Source: Allium sativum (taxonomy: Eukaryota > Streptophyta > Magnoliopsida > Asparagales > Amaryllidaceae). From it: a DNA stretch of 64,000 bases. Position numbers and translations under genes: made by a program. Below the pieces are notes generated by a model, which worked only from the letters and a program-made list of their open reading frames with translations, did not search any database and was not told the origin of the DNA. The stretch covers positions 571,686,577-571,750,576 of the forward strand of contig CM060915.1 in NCBI GenBank assembly GCA_030737875.1, read 5' to 3'. Below, piece by piece: positions 1 to 10,690 of the stretch (positions are counted from its first letter, which is position 1; each line of letters starts with the position of its first letter).

Positions 1-899
1 GATAAACCCAAAAATCAATTCAAATTCAAATTCAATTCCAATTAAATTCCATTTAATTGGTACACTTCATTAAATCTAAATAAAAAGATTTAATCTTTTT
101 CTCAACTGGGTTTAAGAACAGTGTTAATGAAGACACCATTCACGACAAACCCAAATCACATTTGATATTAAATACAAGGCTATGAATAGAAAATATATCG
201 GCTTATATTCAATATCAAATTCTACGACCAACAAATATCGTATTGGAAATAACGATATACATATATCTTTCAAATTTCCATAACAACATCTGTATAATCA
301 CGAAATCCAACATCGAAATATTCCAAAGACAATTTCGATTTACATCCCTTCCAATTCAATTATTGGAAATTCTGGTTACTTTTAAAACCCTTTTCAAATT
401 AAATTTATTTATTTAAAAATAAATAGAATTATAATTCTAGTTCAAAACTAGTTCATTTCTATGAAAATCTATTTTTATCTTTTCAAATATGGAGTTTTTC
501 ATCCCAATTCTTCCCAAATCATTTCTTATGATTTTACACAAATTATTACTATTTTTAATAATTTTATCAAGGCCCGTACAGTCGTTTTCCATCAACGGCC
601 ATCGAACTGCACTTACAACGACCTTTTCCAAATTTGATTTGGACATAATTCCAAATCCAACCGTTAGATTTTTAATTTCTAATATTCTTTAGAAAGCTCT
701 TTTTGATACGAACCCAACGGTTCCGGTTTTAGGAGAATCCGACGGTCGGATCTCCCGAAATATCCATTCGAAGTCAATGGTCGAAATTCGCGAACTACCG
801 CGGCGCGGCGTGTTCTATTCAGGCCATTATATAATATATATAATATATACTTCGTCGATTTCCTTTTTAAAACGTATTTATTAAATCGTTTTGAATTCG

Positions 900-1170
900 T
901 TTTCGAAACGATTTCAACTTCAATTCAAATTCAAATTAAAATTGAATTTTTCCTTATAAATTCAATTTAAATTCATTTCAAATTGATTTCAATTCAAATC
1001 GATTTTTAATTCAATTTAAGTTCGTTTTCAATTCAATTTCAATTCGAATTCAATTCTATTCAATTTCAATTCTTTTTTAATTCAATTTCAATTCGAATTC
1101 AATTCTATTCAATTCGAATTCTAATTAGTTTCAATTCAATTAATTCGAATTTCATTTCAAAATATTCGAT
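900..1170. repeat. AATTC-rich low-complexity repeat
   Basis: The sequence is built almost entirely of permutations of AATTCAATTT and AATTCGAATT. A segment near 1027-1075 recurs about 57 bases later with few changes. It lies within the minus-strand LTR and has no coding content. Confidence 0.7.
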
Positions 1171-2049
1171 TTTGAAATCACTTTTCAATATTCATTATAA
1201 AAACGAATATAATCGATATAAATATCGTTCACGTCAAAATGGCGTTAATCTAATCAACCCGGCTTCATATATTTCTATTTTCAAATATTCTATTTCAAAT
1301 ATTTCTTTTTCAAATATTTCTATTCTAATATTTTATTCAAATAGTTCTCTTCAAATATTCTATTTTCAAAACTGGAATGAGGCCCAATCAATTACCATAG
1401 ATTTTATTTCTATGGATTTCCAAACAACGCATGTATATATCAATAACGACAAATAATCAACCATCATCCAAAGTGCATTCTACACTGTAAAAGCATCAAA
1501 TATAAATATTCAACGCTTATAACAGTCTGTCAATCAATCGATCGACATACAACTAATTATTGGGATTAGTGCATGTCATATATCCTCTCAATACCCGTGT
1601 GGGGTTTCAAACAATCAAACACAGAATTTATTTGTGCAGTTGGGCGATGTGTAAAATTTATCGTCCCAGTCAATATCAGTCAAATGTGTGTATATAAACA
1701 AATCATTCGATTTGTTTATATTTATTTCATTTTAAATACACGTTAAAAATTCTATTTTTAACTATAAAATATTTTCCATTATAAAATATTTTATTTCATT
1801 TCACATCACATCACACAATAAACTACACGTCAAAATCAAACAAACAAGCATACAAGCCGTCCATGGTCTGTGGACGACAGGTGTCGGGTGCTACTAAACA
1901 CCGTCTGCATCCTAGTATATATTTCGAACTAGAAATAAAAATAAAAGTGAGGAGTTCTCACCGAATAGCTAAACCAACCGCCACGGCTCTTCATATGTAG
2001 AAATCTCCTTCGCGCTCGCCTTTTGTCAATTTCATTGTCCGTAGCCACT

Positions 2050-2400
2050 ACATATATAAAAATCATATTTTTATATTGTTGCTATGTATATAAGAATCAT
2101 ATTTTTATAATCACTCTATATGGATAAAAATTCTATTTTTACATCGCTACTATATAGATAAAAATTCTATTTTTACATCGCTGTTCATATAATAAAGATT
2201 ATATTTTTATCACGTTATTCTCTATATAAACATTATATTTTTAACTTTTCTATATTATAAAAATTATATTTTGAACCTTTCTATAATATAAAAATTATAT
2301 TTTTACTATCTCTACTTTATAAAAATCATATTTTTATTACTTCTACTTTATAAAAATAATATTTTTTCCCAAATAAAAGTCAAGTATTTTTACTCTATAA
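2050..2400. repeat. Array of palindromic AAAAATCATATTTTTAT-like units
   Basis: About ten units of the form ATAAAAAT(C/T)(A/C)TATTTTTAT occur at roughly 25-45 base spacing. Each is nearly self-complementary. The same motif class recurs at 46780-47110, so it marks this LTR subfamily. Copies differ by point changes, so the array is old. Confidence 0.75.
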
Positions 2401-2729
2401 AGATCCAATCTTTAACAAAGAGAAATAAAATCTTTATTTCCATTCCTTTATACACAATGCTATTTAATAGAAAACTGATTTGTTTAACTTTCTATATTTT
2501 TTTAATCAAATCTTTTCGTTCTTTAAAAATCTAATCTTTTATGTTATCACATACATATAAAAATCATGTTCTTCTTCGCTATATTATATATTAAAAATCA
2601 AAATTTTCTACTATGTTTTCTATAAATAAAAATTAGTTTTTCTTAACAATAAAAATCGAAACTTTATATATAACTTTATCTAAAGAAAACAAAGGAGTCA
2701 GATTTCATATAAAAGAAGTAAACAAACAC

Positions 2730-3090
2730 TAACTTACAGTCAATCGGAGGAGGAGGGGGTTCCAGCGCGACCAAGGGTTTTGTGGAGGCGGCGCTGGCGG
2801 CCTTGAGGAGGAGGGGGTGCTGCTCTGGCCAGCGGCGGCTTCGGGTGGCGCGGTGGGTGGCTTCTCATCGGGTCTGGGCGGTTTTTGAAAGGAGAGAGGG
2901 AAAGCGAGGTGGGAGAAGGCTGTGGATCATCAACGGCCGGGTGGGGGTTGACTGAGCGCGGAGGTGGGTGGCGTCGCCTAGGAAGGGGGAGGCGCGACGT
3001 CCATGGGCGGGGCTCCGCCCTCTTTTTTTTTTCTGATTTGGGAAAAACGAACGGGGGGGGGGGGAGGGGGGGGTTTGACTAACGGGGAGA
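2730..3090 (-). other. GC-rich leader segment of the minus-strand LTR
   Basis: This patch stands out as GC-rich in otherwise AT-rich DNA. It contains a long G run with one A (about 3052-3074) and a perfect 6-bp hairpin, GGGCGG/CCGCCC, near 3004-3019. On the minus strand it lies just downstream of a TATA box and is C/T-rich, like the 5' leader of a plant transcript. A 65-residue plus-strand frame at 2885-3082 is low complexity and is not called as a gene. Confidence 0.5.
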
Positions 3091-3119
3091 GAGAAAAGGG
3101 ATGGGAGGGATTTTTATAT

Positions 3120-3127
3120 TATTTATA
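3120..3127 (-). promoter_or_regulatory. TATA box of the minus-strand LTR
   Basis: TATAAATA reads on the minus strand about 890 bp from the LTR start and is followed by a C/T-rich stretch. The spacing from the LTR start is like that in the other LTRs of the window. Confidence 0.5.
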
Positions 3128-4016
3128 TTTTATTTTATTTATTCCATAAAGCAACTTTTATTTTCGACCTCGAAAAGAGACACACCGCCTGCCGTCCATG
3201 GCTAATTACCCCCATTCCGAACACAATGGGATATATATCGTAAGCCAGTTCGGCCGTTTCAATCAGTTTTCGTCAAAATCAACATATAACTCTATATATT
3301 GAATTTTGAACGCGCATTTCAATTTACCGGGGCCACATACTAACTCAAAAAATTCCAAAAAAAATATTTTCTAGCTTCGTATCGACGATACAGTCCTAAC
3401 AAAACTAGTTTCATCGAATTCTGAGAAAGTTTGAAAAATGACCATTTTCCAGTCGATTAAAATCAACTAAAACTGGTCAAACGCGTTTTCCTTTGCCACA
3501 CTCACATATTGATTCAGAAAATTACGAATTTTGGAATCTAGCAATAACTAGACATCACAGATCCAACAAAAGTGGTTTTGTTGAAATCCGAGGTTGTTTG
3601 CAAAATTTCCATTTTTAAGGGCCTGAATTCCATAGCGACTATTCTGAAATTTCAACTGGACATATCTTTTGATTCCCGCTATGAAATTTCAATTTTTCTG
3701 ATTCGTTGGAAAGATATCCTCAATTAGATTTTATTATTTTTGGTTTCACTAAAATCCGGTTTATTTTGAATCCTGTACATTCACTTGAACTTTGAAATCG
3801 AATTTTCAAACTACCGCGCCATTTTCAATTCCTTTTATAAATAATAATAAATATTTATATTCTAACTTCGATTCGAATAAATATATACGTTCTAATTCTA
3901 TTCAAAATAAATTTCTCATCGATATTATTTAAAATGTTCATTTTACATATTCAAAATTCACTAAAATTGCCAAAATAAAATTTTTAAATTGGCTCAGATT
4001 TTCGGGTTATTACAAA

Positions 4017-4140
4017 TTATTATGTTGATTTTGTAAAGAGAAATTTTAATGGAATTTTTCCCATGTAGCAAAAGATGTTCAATGGAAATTTTGTACAAAT
4101 GGTACTTAAAATTTTATAAGAAATTCAAATTGTATGTAAA
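4017..4140. repeat. Left part of a diverged ~310-bp tandem repeat
   Basis: From about 4036 the sequence aligns with 18410-18500 and continues, after removal of element A, into 18208-18405. The unit is therefore cut in two by element A. The left edge abuts the minus-strand LTR at 4016. Confidence 0.6.
4136..4140. repeat. Target site duplication of element A, left copy
   Basis: GTAAA immediately precedes the TG of the 5' LTR. The same five bases follow the CA of the 3' LTR at 18203-18207, as expected for a Ty3/gypsy integrase. Confidence 0.9.
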
Positions 4141-5439
4141 TGTAATGTCCCGTATTTTTACCGTATAATAATTAATTTTATTTAATTATTTAAATTGTGA
4201 CTAGAGATTTAAATGGTCATTTAATTAAATTAAATGGAATATTTAATTAAATTAAATGGAATATTTAATTAAAATAAATAATAGAATAATATATTTAATT
4301 TCTGAAATAGTCGGAAATAGTGGAATTCACAATATTGTGTGAATTGGATCATTTATAATATTTAATTCAGCTTAGAATTGAATTATAATAACGAATATAT
4401 TATTTGAACGAAGTTTGAACATATAATTATATTATAATTATAATCGAGCTCGAAATGGCGTGGTAGTTCGCAGTTTGGCGATTTGAACTTTAAATGAATA
4501 TACATAATCCGTTTTAAATCGGATTTCCGTGAAACAAGAAACGTTCGGAGCTGGTGAAGTATACTTTTTTAATGGAAGAGAAAAATCGGGATTTTGTCGT
4601 GTAGATTTTGATTCATGTCCAAATCAAATTTTCAAATAGTCGATATGGAATTCCTTTATAATTTATAACGATATATATAAGGATTTTTCAATATAAATTG
4701 AATATCGATTCAACCGGGATTTGAAATATCGAGTTATAAATCTAAGTAGAGCTGTATGATATTTTATTTGGATATATAAACGATAATATAAATTTATTTA
4801 TAATTTAATTATTTTTAAATATGTTTATATATTTAAATGGGTTATTTAGAGCTTTAAAAATAGCCAGTTTTGCAAACGACCTCCATTTTCGACGAAACTA
4901 ATTTTGTTGGATCCACAATATTTAATTATTGCTAGATTTCTATTTCCGTGATTTTTGAAGTCAGTGTGTGGCCGTACGGATTTTTAATGTGAAAAATTGT
5001 CGATAACTTGACTTTAAAAATACGCTATGTAAGCCAACGGAGTCGGAATTTGATGAAACCAATTTCGTTGGGTCCGTGATGTCGAGCTCTAGCTGCATGC
5101 CCATTTTCATCGAAAATTTGGATTCATATGTGACCACATGAATTTTTAAATGATAATTACTAGCAGTAGTTGATTAAAAATGAATAAAATAATTAATGTA
5201 AAAAGAATATCTTTATCCTAAAAACACTATACCCTTTTCCTAAACCCTAACTTCATTCAGTAGTCAAACTAAATACCGTTGTCGCTCATTTGTTTTCATA
5301 CAGCAAAATTTCATAAGCAAAATAAATCAAAAGAAATAGGAATAAAATCATATAAATTGTAAAACACATATGTATGGATTCAACGTCAAGCAAGCTTCCT
5401 TTTCATATGGTTTTTATGTCGTTTGATCACTATTCTAGA

Positions 5440-5840
5440 GCTCGAGTTTTTAGCAGAGCGGTCTTGGGTTTAGGATTCCAAGTATTTTAAGCATCAGTTC
5501 GAGAATCCGTGGTTGTTTTCGGGTTTGTTGTTGAAGACCGCACCTGCTAGCTAAAATTGGTGAATTTCGGTTCAACTTCTTGTCGATCTGTCTGTGGGGA
5601 ACCCTGAAGTCGCGGCGACGAGATGGAGTTCGGAGTGGATAATCTGGTATGGGTTGAAAGCTAAATCGGAGAGGATTCATTTGGATATTTTAGTTCAATT
5701 TCTAAAGTGATGGAGATGGATAAAATGGTGGATAAAGGTGTAGAAATGGTGGACGGGTTTTTCGTGGAAGCGTGATTTTTGATCGATGGAAGAAGGGTGA
5801 ATAGTAGCGGGTTTAGGTTTTTGTATTGATGGGACGAAGA
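5440..5840 (+). other. Leader-like, gene-composition segment of the A 5' LTR
   Basis: Base composition rises here to that of plant transcribed sequence, and the 3' LTR has the same segment at 13370-13750. It lies between the TATA position and the GTGAGT site. A 64-residue frame exists in the 3' copy (13557-13751) but the 5' copy is interrupted. I read it as the R/U5 leader, possibly derived from a host gene, not as a gene. Confidence 0.4.
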
Positions 5841-6104
5841 AGAGCAAAGGGGTAAAACCCAAATTATTAGTTAATTTAGTTTAAATTGAATTTAATATTG
5901 TATGATAAACTTGTAAACTTAATATTCGCTACATACATAATCAGAATTTCGAACGGTCAGATCCATTGGGATCGTATAGACAGCGGCTACACGATGGAAC
6001 CGAGTGGGGTGAATTAGAGCTCGTTACAATTTATAGTGAGATTAATTGTTGGATCTGAATCAAATCAAAGACAGTTTATCGTTATTTAATGATGATCGTC
6101 CAAT

Positions 6105-6110
6105 GTGAGT
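6105..6110 (+). promoter_or_regulatory. GTGAGT donor-like site in the A 5' LTR
   Basis: GTGAGTAAAACTCAC is a perfect 5-bp stem with a TAAAA loop and also reads as a plant 5' splice site. The same position is occupied in the 3' LTR (14028), in solo LTR E (54502), and in the B-type LTRs as AAG/GTGAGA. Splicing itself is inferred. Confidence 0.4.
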
Positions 6111-6560
6111 AAAACTCACCAACTCTATCAGTTCAGATTTTATAACATATATTTAGAACTGATAAATGATGATTGATTTGCCATGTGCTGACTGTTTGAT
6201 TGAATTGCTGATTGATTGTTTGAAATTATAGATAACGGTATATATATAAATCGTTAATCAAACATTGATTCTGTTTATCAGAATATTTCATATTGAAATG
6301 AAATCGATGTAAATTATATTGTTTAACATCTGTGGATGCAGGGAAACAGGTCGGAGGAATCCGACTGGATTCCTCAACATTTATTTTACTGTTTTTCCTA
6401 TATTGTAATATATGATGTGATATATAATCTGTGTAGATTACATGTGTTGAATGATATCGATCATTGTTATTTGGGTATTTTAAATACCGTAACAAATACT
6501 GGAATGTAGAAAAGGGGATTTTCAAAGAGTATTTTGAAAATAAATTATTTATATAAAATC

Positions 6561-7050
6561 AATGGATTTTATATATGAAAAGGAAATATTTGTATAACAT
6601 TTAATAATAGATATGAAAAGGAAATATTTGTATAACATTTACAAATAGATATGAAAAGGAAATATTTGTATAACATTTACAAATAAAATTGAAAAGGGAA
6701 TATTTATTTTTTAAATAAATAGATTTGAAAAGGGATTATTTGTTTGTTAAATAAATAGAATTGAGAAGGGAATATTTGTATAACATTTACAAATAGAATT
6801 GAAAAGGGAATATTTGTAAAACACTTATAAATAGAATTGAGAAAGGAAATATTTGTAAAATATTTACAAATATAATTGAAAAGGAAATATTTATAAAATA
6901 ATTAGAATTATAGAAAAAGAATTATTGAGAAAATAAATAGATTATAAAAGGAAATATTAATTTAGAAAACAAATAGAGCTATAAAAGGAATTTATTGGAA
7001 AATGAAAAGAACGTCATATAAGGAAATATTTGGCAAATGAATAGAATTTT
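6561..7050. repeat. Tandem array, GGAAATATTTGT...ACATTTACAAATAGA units, 5' LTR of A
   Basis: More than ten imperfect units of about 35-40 bp. Each has a GGAAATATTTGT core followed by an ACAAATAGA half, so a unit can fold on itself (ATTTGT/ACAAAT). The 3' LTR carries the matching array at about 14490-14935. Confidence 0.8.
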
Positions 7051-7067
7051 ACATCAGGAAAGTTTAG

Positions 7068-7088
7068 ACCCGTGCTTCGCACACGGGT
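7068..7088. repeat. ACCCGTG...CACGGGT hairpin
   Basis: ACCCGTG and CACGGGT form a 7-bp stem around CTTCGCA, right at the end of the tandem array. The 3' LTR has a version with a damaged stem at 14945-14965. A related palindrome in inverse sense lies at 63398-63418. Confidence 0.7.
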
Positions 7089-7295
7089 ATAACATGATGA
7101 GGATTTAAAGCAAGGATTTTAAATAGAATCTGTTTTAACTGATAGATTTAGAAGATTAATTTATAAATGATATTTTATAAATTAAATAAAATATTTATCA
7201 TTGGATAAATGGAATATATAAGTCATGACTTATATAGAGAAGTAAGAATCGATTTCAACATCAATATTTGAAACTGAATATGGACGAAGAGTAAA

Positions 7296-8290
7296 TTGGA
7301 TAGGGTTAATCAGTTAGAGTTAACCAGTTAGAGTTAACCAGTTAAAGTTAACTAGTTAGAGTTAATCAATTAGATGTAACCGGTTAGAGTTAATCAGTTA
7401 GAGTTAATCGATTAGAGAGTAAATCGAATATAGTTTATTCGAATTGAGTTAAAGGAGTTATTCGAAATAGTTTATTCGAATAGAATTAAAGGAGTTAACA
7501 GAATATAGTTTATTCGAGGAGATTAATCGAATATTGGTTATTCGAAGAGAGTTAATCGAATGTAAATCATTCGAAGAGAGTTAATCGAATGTAAATCATT
7601 CGAAGAGAGTTAATCGAATGTAAATCATTCGAAGAGAGTTAATCGAATGTAAAGCATTCGAAGAGAGTTAATTGAACATTGGTTATTCGAAAGAGAGTTA
7701 ATCGAATATTAGTTATTCGAAAGAGAGTTAATCGAATGTAAATCATTCGAAGAAAGTTAATCGAATATTGGTTATTCAAAAGAGAGTTAATCGAATATTA
7801 GTTATTCGAAAGAGAGTTAATCGAATGTAAATCATTCGAAAAGAGTTAAACGAATATTGGTTATTCGAAAGAGAGTTAATCGAATATTAGTTATTCAAAA
7901 GAGAGTTAATCGAATATTAGTTATTCGAAGGAGAGTTAATCGAATATTGGTTATTCGAAAGAGAGTTAATCAAATATTAGTTATTCGAAGGAGTTAATCG
8001 AATATTAGTTATTCGAATTAGAGTTAGTCGAATATTAGTTAATCGAATAGGAGTTAATTGAATATAGTTTATTCGAATAGAGTCAAAGGAGTTAATTGAA
8101 TATAGTTTATTCGAATAGAGTTAAAGGAGTTAATCGAATATAGTTTATTCGAATAGAGTTAAAGAAGTTACCGAACATAGTTTATTCGAAAGGAGTTAAT
8201 CGAATATAGTTTGTTCGAAAGGAGTTAAGTGATAAGAGTTAATGAATTAAAGTTAATCGAGTTAAAGTTAATGGGGTTAGGGTTAACTGA
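7296..8290. repeat. TCGAATATTAGTTATTCGA palindromic array, 5' LTR of A
   Basis: Roughly 1 kb of tandem units of about 25-32 bp built from GAGAGTTAATCGAATATT and AGTTATTCGAA. Variants carry GTAAATCATTCGAA or TATAGTTTATTCGAAT in the second half. Each unit contains inverted TCGAATA/TTATTCGA arms. The array opens with shorter GTTAACCAGTTAGA units. The counterpart is 15178-16140, with different unit order and length. Confidence 0.88.
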
Positions 8291-9939
8291 TTTGAGTTAA
8301 TCGAGTTATATTTTGGAATTAGATATTTCAGAAGTAGAGATTTTAATGCTATAGTTATTATCAATGTTTTTCAATAAAGAAGTGGATTCGTAAATAGAAT
8401 CCGAGAGTTACGTAAGGAAGTTTGTAAAGATTTGGAAGGTGAACATTGTCTATTTCAAAGTTAGAAATGTTGTTCAATTAAGGTCTGAGAGGTAGTTATA
8501 TCCCAACTTGATTGACTTTGTTTTTAACTAAGGAATGGTTAAGGTTTGATAGTAAAGTTCGGTTAAGTGAATATAGTTAATGATGGTAATGGTTTGAATT
8601 GGCATAGCGATGTTTTATTTAAACATCTATTTAAATCCAATGAATGAGTTTTAGAAACATTTTCCAAATATAAAATCAGAGATATTTTCTAATCATAGAA
8701 AATGAAATTTTGGATGATAAAGAATACTGGAATGACAGTGATACGTGAAAAGAGATGGAAATGTTTTCCAATGATTAGTAACGTATATTTTCTAAATTTA
8801 GAAAATAAGGAATGTTGAATATTTGGAAACATGAAATAAACAAATGTATGAACTAAAGAGATAACGGTAAATGATTATTGATCGATATAATTTCCATCTG
8901 GAAATAATATCGTTGTTTTCACACGTGTTTTTCTTTGATATTTAACTCACTGACTATCGAAGTTTTTGACCATTTTTCCATTGTCAATACAGAGAGACCG
9001 GGAACAGATTCATTATCTGAAAACCACTCTGTATGGGCGTTAGCGTTGCGATCAAATATGATGAAGATAATTGAAGACGGAGTTATGCAAGGATTGTCTT
9101 GTTTACAGAATAGTGCCTTCGGTTTGTCCAGTCCCAGGACGACCTGTATGGAAGAATGTCTGACAGAGTATATTTATTAGATCGCATAAGTTGATCTCTT
9201 CGAACGTATGTACGTTTGGTGGCGGAGGAATTTGTTTCTCTTAGCTATATACCCGTTGTATTTTTGGGGAAATCAATTTGTGATTTGGCGGGTATGACAA
9301 TGTGACATTCAAAGTGAATAATTGTGTGATCTGTCGGAGATAAGCATGGCCTCTAGCCTCATAACTAGGAAATGACAAAAATCGGGCAGGCGGCATGGCC
9401 AAGTGTTTGGCTGCCAATTAGTGTGTACTGTCACCTATCTAGAGATATTCATTTCATTCTATAATCTATTGTTGATGCTGTCCCATTCGGGAAACGGTTG
9501 CTGATCACAACCGTTGGTGATATACATTCGATACACTCAAGCGAAATGAGTGGTCGGTCATGTGTGGCTGGGTTGCAAGATGTTCTAGTTGAACCCAGTG
9601 TATTCCTTTCTAGAGGTACACTATCGGAAGGTTGTTCCATACCTTGTCATAGTTGGTAATCCATTATCCAATAAGTGCTCACGGTTTTGATTGTAACTAT
9701 ATATGTAGAACGTGAGATGAAAGCATTTCTGCTAGATGATTATTTAGTTGTGGTTGATAGACATTATTATAATATCAAAAGAGTTTTGATATAAAGTTTA
9801 CCATTTCTTTCAAAAGGATTTTGAAAGTTAAATCAAATGTTTTGGATTCTTATAAGGGAAAAAACCGTTCAGTTATACGGCGTGGTCTTATGGGATATCG
9901 TTTTATTGCTCAAACTGTTTTAAATTGTTTTACTCACAC

Positions 9940-9953
9940 CAGTCCCATGACTG
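9940..9953 (+). other. Conserved LTR hairpin CAGTCCCATGACTG (A, 5' LTR)
   Basis: CAGTC/GACTG form a 5-bp stem with a CCAT loop, about 410 bp before the LTR end. The motif recurs at the matching place in at least four other LTRs of the window. The 3' LTR copy of A (about 17773-17788) has a damaged left arm. Confidence 0.6.
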
Positions 9954-10367
9954 ACCCAGAGTTTATTTTGTTTTGTTTTCCCTAAACTCTTGGGTGTCCA
10001 ATTTTGTAGGCAATCAAGTAATCAGGATTTTACAGATATACCAGGAGAGCTGGGAGCAGGAGGCTTCAGGATTATATAGCTATAGTTATTTCCGCTGTGT
10101 TGTAAGTGTTGTACTCTATAATGTTACTGTGTACATATACTAATTTTATTTCAAGATATGTTATCTATTATATGTTGTTCGTTCCGCTGTGAGATTCGTG
10201 TTACTCTGATGTTGTATATTCTTCTTCTTCTTCTATTCTAAGTTTCTATCTTATATATTCTCACCCTCTAACTTCTTTCATTAACTACCGGTATTTTCGA
10301 TGTTTGGATAATCGACGTGGGTTTTATGTCGATGACCAAAGATCGCAAATTTCCGGGACGTTATAGT

Positions 10368-10379
10368 TGGTATCAGAGC
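10368..10379 (+). other. Primer binding site of element A
   Basis: TGGTATCAGAGC follows the 5' LTR after two bases and is complementary to the 3' end of plant initiator tRNA-Met, the usual primer of this retrotransposon group. Confidence 0.9.
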
Positions 10380-10590
10380 TGGTTGCTTAATTGGTACAGA
10401 TGATAGTGGGTTCTCGCTTTGTGTTAGGTGGCGAAAGGGAGACTCTTACCCCTACATCTCCAGACAATGTAGGTTGGTTTAGTCGCGAGGCTGGCCATAA
10501 AAGCAGTTCTGAGGTACCAATGTAAGCCATGGTGGGATATTATCTTGTTGCTTAGGGAGTTGAGGGATGGTTGAAAAGCCTACCGAAATC

Positions 10591-10618
10591 GTCGGGTCAT
10601 TACAGTTGGTATCAAAGC
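10591..10618 (+). other. Second LTR-tail/primer-site junction inside element A
   Basis: GTCGGGTCATTACA followed by GTTGGTATCAAAGC repeats the LTR-end plus primer-site arrangement 239 bp into the internal region. It resembles the tail of B/C/D-type LTRs more than A's own (CGGGACGTTATA). The B-like leader motif follows at 10656. It looks like a recombination or template-switch scar. Confidence 0.7.
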
Positions 10619-10655
10619 TTAAGGTTAAGTATTACCTTTGCTCTGTGGCGTGACT

Positions 10656-10690
10656 CAGTAGAGATAGGATTATCACTGCCCGATATTGAG
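10656..10690 (+). other. Shared leader motif, element A copy
   Basis: GTAGAGATAGG..ATTGAG aligns with the motif downstream of the primer site in B (26068-26100), C (20706-20739) and D (36037-36070). It may be a packaging or dimerisation signal, by position only. Confidence 0.4.

Larger units (their letters stand above)
1..4016 (-). mobile_element. Partial minus-strand LTR of a Ty3/gypsy element
   Basis: Read on the minus strand, the LTR begins at 4016 with TGTAATAACCCG, matching the TGTAA..CCCG start of the other LTRs here. Within 250 bp it has the shared U3 segment around AAATGGCGCGGTAGTT, then two diverged repeats with GAAACTAGTTTTGTT-like cores. A TATA box, a GC-rich leader, an array of AT-rich palindromes and a GTGAGA donor-like site follow. 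The far end lies outside the window, so I cannot say whether it is a solo LTR or part of a full element. A second U3-like segment (650-830 on the plus strand) suggests an internal duplication or a nested LTR. No coding domain was seen. Orientation is well supported; the exact family is not. Confidence 0.7.
4141..10365 (+). repeat. 5' LTR of element A (6225 bp)
   Basis: It aligns along its whole length with 12104-18202. In order it holds the shared U3 segment near 4453, two diverged U3 repeats (about 4888-4915 and 5050-5080), a mutated TATA box near 5219, a leader of about 400 bp with gene-like composition, a GTGAGT site at 6105, two tandem arrays (6561-7050 and 7296-8290), a block shared with solo LTR E (about 9300-9640) and the conserved hairpin at 9940-9953. 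Short open frames such as 8935-9180 have counterparts in the other LTR with substitutions, but match no protein family I know. Confidence 0.92.

Noticed and set aside
2885..3082. Gly/Arg-rich 65-codon frame
   Set aside because: Low-complexity GC-rich leader; not homologous to known proteins, and the LTR transcript would run on the other strand.
7296..8290. Regular repeats resembling a CRISPR array
   Set aside because: Units are contiguous without unique spacers, AT-rich, and inside a plant LTR; this is a minisatellite.
8935..9180. 81-codon frame with an 86-codon counterpart at 16752-17012
   Set aside because: Both lie at the same place in the two LTRs of A, so their similarity is LTR duplication. 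No known domain; E does not keep the frame.
9449..9640. 63-codon minus frame repeated at 17284-17475
   Set aside because: LTR-derived shadow of the block shared with E (57238-57600), not a gene.
10200..10230. CTTCTTCTTCTTCTATTC run as a regulatory element
   Set aside because: Short pyrimidine microsatellite also seen in E (near 58170); inherited LTR sequence with no further evidence.
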